Positions 57,621 through 64,000 of a stretch of 64,000 bases of DNA are shown one piece after another. Position 1 is the stretch's first letter; every line of letters starts with the position of its first letter. The DNA is from Burkholderiaceae bacterium (GTDB lineage: Bacteria > Pseudomonadota > Gammaproteobacteria > Burkholderiales > Burkholderiaceae_C): contig SCRU01000150.1 of NCBI GenBank assembly GCA_004323695.1, positions 1-64,000 on the forward strand, read 5' to 3'. A model generated the notes under the pieces. The model saw only the letters and a list, made by a program, of their open reading frames with translations, made no database searches and had not been told where the DNA came from. A program made the translations under genes and the position numbers.

Positions 57621-58688
57621 TCACCGGGCCTTTTCGACCTGTGTGCGATACAGCGGCAGCCAGTCGCCGGGCGCGCCGCTGCAGCGGTCCTGGTAGTCGT
57701 AGCTCGACGGCTCAAAGCCCCGGCCATCAAACACCCACTGGGCCGCCACGCCGCAGTCGGCCAGGCCGCGCCCCTTGGCCGACGTCGACAGCGTTGCATC
57801 CTGGGGCGAGTAATCCGCCTCGGTCAGCACCGCCGGATCGTCGTCCGCGTCGGGCTTGGGCGCGCCGGGCGGGGGCGGCAAGGCCGCCAGCGTCGCCTGG
57901 GCCGGCGCGTTGCGCGGTGCGCGCAGCACCAGCACGCTTGCCTGATAGGCACCGCCCCAGCAGGTCAGCAGCACGAGGGCGTCGATGCCTGTCAGCGGCT
58001 GGGCGCTGTCGTCGCTGAAGTCCTGCAGATCCGGATCACAGTGCTGCTTCAGCAGCGCGGCGTGACTTGCCCGCACCGCATGGGCCAACGCCTGCGCATT
58101 GGGCAGAGGCGGCGGCACGGGCGCCGCACGCAGCACCGGCAAGGCGGGGGCTGCCGGGACCGCCGAAGCGGCGCCGCTGCCCGCGCGCAGCAACGCGGTC
58201 TGGTTGCCCACGCGGCCCTGCACGTCGTCGATGAAAAGCAATGCCGCGGACAGGCCGCGCAGGGAAACCGGCGGCGGGCTATTGCCACGGGACGTTTGCA
58301 GCATGCTGCCGGCGGCAAGACTGCGCGCCAGGGCCAGCGCCCCATCGCCTCCCAGCCGGTACCCACCGATGTCTGCGTCGGCCATCCAGTGCAGGCTCAC
58401 CGCCAGCGGCTTCCCGTCCAGTCGAAAGGACGACGTGTCGATTGCATCGTCGGCCGCGATCGAAGCTGTCAGCGCGCCCGCGGCACCAGCCGTGCGCCTG
58501 AATTTGAGCGTGTCGGCATCGGATTCATCGGGAACCGCCGACTTGGCAACGCAAGTGCGCTGGTTGTCGCAGCCCACGATCCAGTCCTTGAACTCCCGGT
58601 ACACCGGCACGGCCGGCAGCGCCGCGCATGCGTTGCCGCAGGCCAGCATCAACATGGCGGCGGCGACCGTGGCGAGGGTACGCCGCAT
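57621..58688 (-). CDS. DUF1176 domain-containing protein
   Basis: Signal peptide; [18 protein letters not shown] motif. Confidence 0.8.
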   Translation of the reverse strand: MRRTLATVAAAMLMLACGNACAALPAVPVYREFKDWIVGCDNQRTCVAKSAVPDESDADTLKFRRTAGAAGALTASIAADDAIDTSSFRLDGKPLAVSLHWMADADIGGYRLGGDGALALARSLAAGSMLQTSRGNSPPPVSLRGLSAALLFIDDVQGRVGNQTALLRAGSGAASAVPAAPALPVLRAAPVPPPLPNAQALAHAVRASHAALLKQHCDPDLQDFSDDSAQPLTGIDALVLLTCWGGAYQASVLVLRAPRNAPAQATLAALPPPPGAPKPDADDDPAVLTEADYSPQDATLSTSAKGRGLADCGVAAQWVFDGRGFEPSSYDYQDRCSGAPGDWLPLYRTQVEKAR

Positions 58689-59020
58689 CAGAACGGGAAT
58701 TTCATGCCCCCGGGCAGGCCCGGCATGCCGGCGGTGAGTTTGCCCATCTTTTCCTGCGAGGTTTCCTCGGCCCTGCGCACCGCCGCGTTGAAGGCGGCCG
58801 CCACGAGGTCTTCGAGCATGTCCTTGTCGTCGCCCAGCAGGCTGGGGTCGATCGTGATGCGCTTGACGTCGTGCTTGCAGGTCATGGTGACCTTGACCAG
58901 GCCCGCGCCCGATTCGGCGGTGACTTCAATGGAAGCGAGCTCGTCCTGTGCCTTTTTCAGGTTGTCCTGCATGGCCTGCGCCTGTTTCATGAGGCCGGCG
59001 AGTTGTCCTTTGTTAAACAT
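58688..59020 (-). CDS. YbaB/EbfC family nucleoid-associated protein
   Basis: [55 protein letters not shown]. Confidence 0.95.
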   Translation of the reverse strand: MFNKGQLAGLMKQAQAMQDNLKKAQDELASIEVTAESGAGLVKVTMTCKHDVKRITIDPSLLGDDKDMLEDLVAAAFNAAVRRAEETSQEKMGKLTAGMPGLPGGMKFPF

Positions 59021-59056
59021 GTTTGTTCCTGCGGTAAGTAGGCTGATGAAAATGGA

Positions 59057-60883
59057 TCAAAGAGGCTTGATGCTGCCGGGCACGATTTTCGCGCCAAAGT
59101 CACGCATCATGGATTGCACCAGTGGATCGCCCAGAATGATTGCCTCGGCGACACGCTGCTTCTCCAGCGCCGCCGCCGCGTTGCGCCGCGCCGGACTGTC
59201 ACTGACCATGCCAACTTCCACGCTGATCGTCGCCGCATGACCGGCCGCGCCCAGCGCGGTGCGCAGGCGCTCGCGGCTGGCCGGCTGGTTCAGCGATTCG
59301 CGCTCCACGCGCAGCATCCAGTGGTTGCCGTCGCGCGCCACCAGTTGCGACTGCAGCGCCAGTTCGCGCACCAGCGCCGTAATGGCCTCATCGGCAATCA
59401 GCTGCTGTACCGTGGCGTGCCAGAAGTCGCCCTCCTGCGTGCTGGTAAAGCCGGCCGGGCCCATGGCAGCCGGCACGCCACCTTCCTCGCGCAATTGCAT
59501 GCGCGCACCGGGTTCGGCCTGCACGCGAACCGGTATCGCTACTATTTTTGTAGCATGTTGTTCTTTTTCAGCAACGGTCTGGGCGCCATTTGATGAAGAA
59601 TCCGGCGGCACGACAACGGGCAGGACATGGCCGCTGGATGGTGCCGGATCGCGGTTGAAGGGCGCAGACGCCGGCACCTCGGGGCAAACCGGCGCCGCCG
59701 CCACGGGCTCAATCAGGCTTTTTTTTTCCGCCGGTGCGCCGGGCACCGGCGCAACACGGCCTGCGCTTGCCGTGGGCTTGAACGCCAGTAGCCGCAGCAG
59801 CACCATGGTCAGCGCCGCGTACTCGTCGGGCGCCAGACCCAACTCCGCGCGGCCATGCAGGCACATGCTGTAGAGCAACTGCGTCTCGTCGGGCGGCATC
59901 AACGCGGCCAGGCGAGCGGCCTCGGGCGCATCGGGGTCGCCCACGTCGGAAGATTCGTCCGCTGCTCCCGGCACCGCCTGCAGCACCGCCATGCGCTGCA
60001 ACAGCATGCTCATGTCCTCCAGCGTGGAGGCCGCGGAGAGGCCGTGCAGGCGCAATTCGTCGCAGGTTTCCACCACCGCCTTGCCGTCGCCGCGCGCCAG
60101 CGCCTCGATCAGGCGCAGCACGTAGCGGCTATCCACGCTGCCCAGCATCAGGCGCACCGCAGCCTCTTCGAGTTTGCCGCTGCCAAAGGCAATCGCCTGG
60201 TCAGTGAGCGACAGCGCATCGCGCATCGAGCCGCGCGCCGCGCGCGCCAGCAGGCGCAGCGCCGGCGCGTCGGCCGGCACGCCCTCAGCCTGCAACACGT
60301 GGTTCAGGTGCTCCAGCATCGTCTCGGGCGGCAGCGGACGCAGGTTGAACTGCAGGCAGCGCGAGAGCACGGTCACCGGCACCTTCTGCGGGTCGGTCGT
60401 GGCCAGCACGAACTTCAGGTACTCGGGCGGCTCTTCCAGCGTCTTGAGCATCGCGTTGAACGCGTGCCCGGTGAGCATATGCACCTCGTCGATCATGAAC
60501 ACCTTGAAGCGGCCCTGCACCGGCTTGTACACCGCCTGCTCCAGCAGGGCCTGCACCTCGTCCACGCCGCGGTTGGAGGCGGCGTCGAGTTCGGTGTAGT
60601 CGACAAACCGGCCGCTATCAATATCAGTGCATGCCTGGCAGACCCCGCAAGGGCTGGCGGTGATTCCACCATTGCCGTCCGGGCCCAGGCAGTTGAGCGA
60701 CTTGGCCAGGATCCGCGACACCGTGGTCTTGCCCACACCGCGCGTACCGGTGAACAGGTAGGCATGGTGCAGCCGCTGCGTGGTCAGCGCGTTCGTGAGC
60801 GCCTGCACCACATGCGCCTGCCCCACCAGTTCCGTGAACGTCTTGGGGCGGTACTTGCGGGCGAGCACGAGGTAGGACATCAC
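59057..60883 (-). CDS. dnaX: DNA polymerase III subunit gamma/tau
   Basis: MSYLVLARKYRPKTFTELVGQAHVVQALTNALTTQRLHHAYLFTGTRGVGKTTVSRILAKSLNC. Confidence 0.97.
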   Translation of the reverse strand: MMSYLVLARKYRPKTFTELVGQAHVVQALTNALTTQRLHHAYLFTGTRGVGKTTVSRILAKSLNCLGPDGNGGITASPCGVCQACTDIDSGRFVDYTELDAASNRGVDEVQALLEQAVYKPVQGRFKVFMIDEVHMLTGHAFNAMLKTLEEPPEYLKFVLATTDPQKVPVTVLSRCLQFNLRPLPPETMLEHLNHVLQAEGVPADAPALRLLARAARGSMRDALSLTDQAIAFGSGKLEEAAVRLMLGSVDSRYVLRLIEALARGDGKAVVETCDELRLHGLSAASTLEDMSMLLQRMAVLQAVPGAADESSDVGDPDAPEAARLAALMPPDETQLLYSMCLHGRAELGLAPDEYAALTMVLLRLLAFKPTASAGRVAPVPGAPAEKKSLIEPVAAAPVCPEVPASAPFNRDPAPSSGHVLPVVVPPDSSSNGAQTVAEKEQHATKIVAIPVRVQAEPGARMQLREEGGVPAAMGPAGFTSTQEGDFWHATVQQLIADEAITALVRELALQSQLVARDGNHWMLRVERESLNQPASRERLRTALGAAGHAATISVEVGMVSDSPARRNAAAALEKQRVAEAIILGDPLVQSMMRDFGAKIVPGSIKPL

Positions 60884-60969
60884 TTGATTCTAATTACTTG
60901 ACTCCAATCAAGCGCGCCAGCGGGTTCGCCACCTATGATGTCGACTCCGAAGTCCGCATTGGGATCGCC

Positions 60970-61515
60970 ATGATTCAAGCCTTCTCCAAACGCTATAGCG
61001 CCGCCAGCATCGGGTTGCACTGGCTCATGCTGGTGCTGATCGTCGCGGTGTATGTCTGCATGGATATTGATGACTTTTTCCCCAAAGGCAGCGCTGCCCA
61101 CGATGGTCTCAAGACCTGGCACTACATGCTGGGCCTGAGCGTGTTTGCGCTGGTCTGGCTGCGCCTGCTCGCACGGCTGGTGGGTAGCACGCCGCCCATC
61201 GCGCCCGAACCGCCCCGGTGGCAGGCACTGGCCGGCGAGGCCATGCATGTGGCACTCTACGTGTTCATGATCGGCATGCCGCTGCTCGGCTGGCTGACCC
61301 TGAGCGCGCAGGGCAAGCCCATCCCCTTCTTTGGCCTGACGCTGCCCGATCTGCTGTCAGAGGACAAGGGGCTGGCCAAGCAGATCAAGAACATCCACGA
61401 AACCATCGCCACCATCGGCTACTTCCTGATCGGCCTGCACGCGGCGGCGGCGCTTTTTCACCACTACATCCAGCGCGACAACACCTTGCGACGCATGTTG
61501 CCGTTGAAGGGGTAA
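60970..61515 (+). CDS. Cytochrome b561 family protein
   Basis: RYSAASIGLHWLMLVLIVAVYVCMDI...TWHYMLGLSVFALVWLRLLARL...IHETIATIGYFLIGLHAAAALFHHYIQRDNTLRRML. Confidence 0.92.
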   Translation: MIQAFSKRYSAASIGLHWLMLVLIVAVYVCMDIDDFFPKGSAAHDGLKTWHYMLGLSVFALVWLRLLARLVGSTPPIAPEPPRWQALAGEAMHVALYVFMIGMPLLGWLTLSAQGKPIPFFGLTLPDLLSEDKGLAKQIKNIHETIATIGYFLIGLHAAAALFHHYIQRDNTLRRMLPLKG

Positions 61516-61555
61516 CTGGCACGCGGGCCGGCGCACCGATCGCCTACAATCAGCG

Positions 61556-61653
61556 GTGACGGGCCTTCCCGCATGGTAAAGCGGCCAACCGGGTCAGGTG
61601 GGGAACCAAGCAGCCCTAACTGTGGAGTCAGTGCCGGGGTCAAGGCTCGTCAC
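61556..61653 (+). ncRNA. ffs: Signal recognition particle 4.5S RNA
   Basis: Complementary ends GTGACGGGCCTT / AAGGCTCGTCAC enclosing GGGTCAGGTGGGGAACCAAGCAGCCC (SRP domain IV signature); adjacent to dnaX. Confidence 0.9.
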
Positions 61654-61660
61654 CCTCATT

Positions 61661-61694
61661 GGCAAAAAGAGCAGCTCAAGCTGCTCTTTTTGCC
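61661..61694. terminator. Near-perfect 34-bp palindromic, likely bidirectional terminator
   Basis: GGCAAAAAGAGCAGCT-CA-AGCTGCTCTTTTTGCC between ffs (+) and the convergent DUF1839 operon (-). Confidence 0.9.
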
Positions 61695-61772
61695 TCCAAT
61701 AGTCCAGCCGGTATTTCTGGATGCGCAACGAGCGGCGCCCACTCGGGCGATCGCGAACGCACAGCGGCCCCG

Positions 61773-62774
61773 CTACAAACCCGGCCGGGACAAACCATCC
61801 GCCAGGAGGTTCATGCCACGATCCCAAGCCTGCTCCATCTCCGAGAACAGTGGCACTGCATCCAGCGGACGCCCCGAGTTGACGGCGCGGGCGCCCTTGA
61901 GAATGAGGGCCTTGTTGCCCTGGGCAATGATGTCGAAGCAGTCAGCGACAGCCGCCAAATCAGCGTGACCGAACCCCGCTTGCCAGCGCAGGTTGGCCGC
62001 AGCCAGGTCAAAGGCCGCGCCCGCCTGCCGGATGGTCGCAAAGGCCCATGCGTGGTAGTGAAGCAGGCCGCTGGCCTGCAGCTCGGGCAAATCCCGCGCA
62101 AAACGCTCCCCAAACCGCCGCAATGGGTTGGTTCCGGGTCGCCGCTCAAAGTGGCGCCGAAGCAGTTCGAACGAACAGGTGGCCAACTCCGCCGGAGGGC
62201 GCCTTCGAATTTTGTCGATACGGACCAGTTCCGCGAACAACGGCAAAAAAGCCGGATCCGGGTCGGCGCCTATCCGAAACAGCTGTGCGAAGTCTTCATC
62301 CGCGAGCTCAAAGTAGCCGGCGTTGTGAAAATAGCCCAACCGGCGCGCCCGCAGATCCAGGCTGGCGAGCACGATCGTGGTCTTGGTGTGCTTGTTCCGG
62401 TAGTCGGTGCCCGCGGTATCGGGCAGCCAGAATGCATCGGCCTCGGTGCTGATCAATTTGCCGGCACTCAGATGCTCCACGGCATGGTCGATCAAGGGGC
62501 GCCAAACCGTCAGTTCCTGAACATCGACGCCATACAGTTCGTACAGTTCCTCGTGCGACGGTTTGAAGAATGTCCATTGATCGTCCTCGAAATCCACGGC
62601 GACGGTAAATGGCAGCATCGCAAGCGGTTCCTGCCCGAGCGCATGGAGCAGTTCGATCCAGATGTCTCCGTAGCAGTTTTTCTCGGTCCAGACGGCTTCC
62701 TCACCGTGCAGGCGGTGTCGCTGATACCCGTTCGCGGCCAGACCGGGCAGGACGTCGATACGGCTCACGGCCAA
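61773..62774 (-). CDS. DUF1839 family protein
   Basis: 333 aa; HALGQEPLAMLPFTVAVDFEDDQWTFFKPSHEELYELYGVDVQELTVWRPL; overlaps the aaRS-like ligase gene by 10 bp. Confidence 0.8.
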   Translation of the reverse strand: MAVSRIDVLPGLAANGYQRHRLHGEEAVWTEKNCYGDIWIELLHALGQEPLAMLPFTVAVDFEDDQWTFFKPSHEELYELYGVDVQELTVWRPLIDHAVEHLSAGKLISTEADAFWLPDTAGTDYRNKHTKTTIVLASLDLRARRLGYFHNAGYFELADEDFAQLFRIGADPDPAFLPLFAELVRIDKIRRRPPAELATCSFELLRRHFERRPGTNPLRRFGERFARDLPELQASGLLHYHAWAFATIRQAGAAFDLAAANLRWQAGFGHADLAAVADCFDIIAQGNKALILKGARAVNSGRPLDAVPLFSEMEQAWDRGMNLLADGLSRPGL

Positions 62775-63676
62775 AGCTGCGCGCGCACGTCGGCGGGCCA
62801 GCGCTCGGGGTCGAAACCGTGTGTCTTGATGAGCGCCAGCGTCACGCGCTCCATGCCGAAACCGAGGCAGGCGGTATGCGCGACGGATTCATCGGCATTG
62901 CGAATCCGGAACTTGGAGGTGAAGTAATCCTGATGCCAATTGAATGAGCAAATCGCGGTGGGTTTGTCCAGCGAAATGACCGGAACCAGGATTTCAAACT
63001 TCAGGCGCTGGTCCAGTTGATTTGCCGCCAGCATCTTGCCGGCCCGCCCGAAAAATGGATCTGCCGCGAGATCGCTTTGCGCTTGCAGGCCCAATCCCTT
63101 CAGCAGCGCCAGCCCACGCTGCAACCACGCATCACGCCAGGCTACGACATCATCAGGCCGTCCCATGCGGATGAATTCGCGCATGCGAAACGACTGCAGC
63201 CGCGTGGGTTCATCCGACGGCTCATGGCGATACACCCACCCCAGCAATGTCAGCAGGCGTCCCGGCGCGGGCAACAGGCCGCTGAAGGTCGGGTAAACCG
63301 GATAACAGGCCGCCGGCGCGAGCATGACTTCAGTCATGTCGAGCAGGTCTTCCCAGCGCTCGCCGTCATTGACCCGGGCCGATAACTCCCTTGCCTTGGC
63401 CTCATTGCCGAAGAAACTGTGCACCGACCCTGCCAGTTGCGGGAACCGGGTCATGTAGGTCACTTCATCCAGCAGGGCACGCGGCAGGATAGGTGGAAAC
63501 AGCACTTCCTCGGCGCCATCAGGTTCGGATATCCGGCCCACCAGATCGTCGAAGCGCCGCAGGATATCCTCGAAAACGGCACCTCGGCCGTACCCTCCCT
63601 TGACCCCCGTGGGAATGATCAAGCCATGCTCTACCAGGCCAGCATAAAAGGAATCAATGTCGTAGGTCATCGTCAT
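62765..63676 (-). CDS. Amino acid--[acyl-carrier-protein] ligase, atypical SerRS-like catalytic domain without tRNA-binding arm
   Basis: 303 aa; motif 2-like VYRHEPSDEPTRLQSFRMREFIRMG and motif 3-like CLGFGMERVTLAL; putative Zn ligands C124, E167, C270. Confidence 0.85.
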   Translation of the reverse strand: MTMTYDIDSFYAGLVEHGLIIPTGVKGGYGRGAVFEDILRRFDDLVGRISEPDGAEEVLFPPILPRALLDEVTYMTRFPQLAGSVHSFFGNEAKARELSARVNDGERWEDLLDMTEVMLAPAACYPVYPTFSGLLPAPGRLLTLLGWVYRHEPSDEPTRLQSFRMREFIRMGRPDDVVAWRDAWLQRGLALLKGLGLQAQSDLAADPFFGRAGKMLAANQLDQRLKFEILVPVISLDKPTAICSFNWHQDYFTSKFRIRNADESVAHTACLGFGMERVTLALIKTHGFDPERWPADVRAQLWP

Positions 63677-64000
63677 GGCGTGTCCTTGAAAACCAGCAAC
63701 ATGGATGCGCTTTTCGCGGCGATTCGATCGTTCGAAATCATCAGCGACGCCGACAAGGAATCGCGGTATTGGCGCCCGAGGCTGAAGGGGCTGTCATTCT
63801 TGTATCCCAGAATGCCGACAATCTGCAGTGCGCGATGAACAATCTGCGGCACGGCCTCCGAGCAGGACATCTTCAGGTTATTCAGCCGCAATGCCCATCC
63901 GATGGTGGAGAGTGCCTCCCGGCCAGCCTCGCCCTCGCCCAGCGCATCAAAATCCTGAGCCGCCGACTGCCAGTTTTGCTTCATGGCTTGCAGTTGCACG
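63673..64000 (-). CDS. Acyl-CoA dehydrogenase-family protein, C-terminal part (runs off the window)
   Basis: ALSTIGWALRLNNLKMSCSEAVPQIVHRALQIVGILGYKNDSPFSLGRQYRDSLSASLMISNDRI; ATGA overlap with the ligase gene. Confidence 0.7.
   Translation of the reverse strand, partial: VQLQAMKQNWQSAAQDFDALGEGEAGREALSTIGWALRLNNLKMSCSEAVPQIVHRALQIVGILGYKNDSPFSLGRQYRDSLSASLMISNDRIAAKSASMLLVFKDTP

Noticed and set aside
60601-60640. CTATCAATATCAGTGCATG in dnaX as another AT-rich element copy
   Set aside because: Encodes the normal conserved zinc-module residues (CQACTDIDSGRFVDYTELD) of DnaX; no extra residues relative to the expected protein
61573-61968. 131-aa plus-strand ORF across the 4.5S RNA and terminator
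   Set aside because: Covers a structured ncRNA and a terminator; no RBS or protein resemblance

Overview
This is a 64 kb, high-GC chromosomal window with the gene content of a Burkholderiales/Comamonadaceae-type betaproteobacterium (taxon inferred from gene order and protein flavour only). It is mostly core genome: guaB (cut by the left edge), the rimP-nusA-infB-rbfA-truB-typA operon, fabI, a secreted ATP-dependent DNA ligase, an Orn/Lys/Arg decarboxylase, NfeD/SPFH, tRNA-Ser(GGA), aat-bpt, two leuA paralogues, pssA, ilvC/N/B, a sigma factor/DUF3619/DUF3106 cluster, glnB-nadE, ppa/hppA, a two-subunit molybdenum hydroxylase near moaA-mobA-moeA, rnhA, mltD, recR, ybaB, dnaX and the 4.5S SRP RNA. 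Mobile DNA is limited to one intact IS1380-type element (51049-52662) with a CTAA target duplication. The most interesting items are: (i) the right-edge operon encoding an aaRS-like amino acid:[carrier protein] ligase, DUF1839 and an acyl-CoA dehydrogenase; (ii) an A9 slippery run in dnaX with immediate stops in both alternative frames, suggesting a gamma-like product; (iii) a complete leucine attenuator with a 17-aa leader peptide upstream of leuA; (iv) an intrinsic terminator in the rimP-nusA leader; (v) a gloB pseudogene remnant; (vi) a degenerate AT-rich repeat family, some copies of which lie in-frame inside truB, dnaX and a GNAT-like gene. All calls come from reading sequence and translations; no database search was run.
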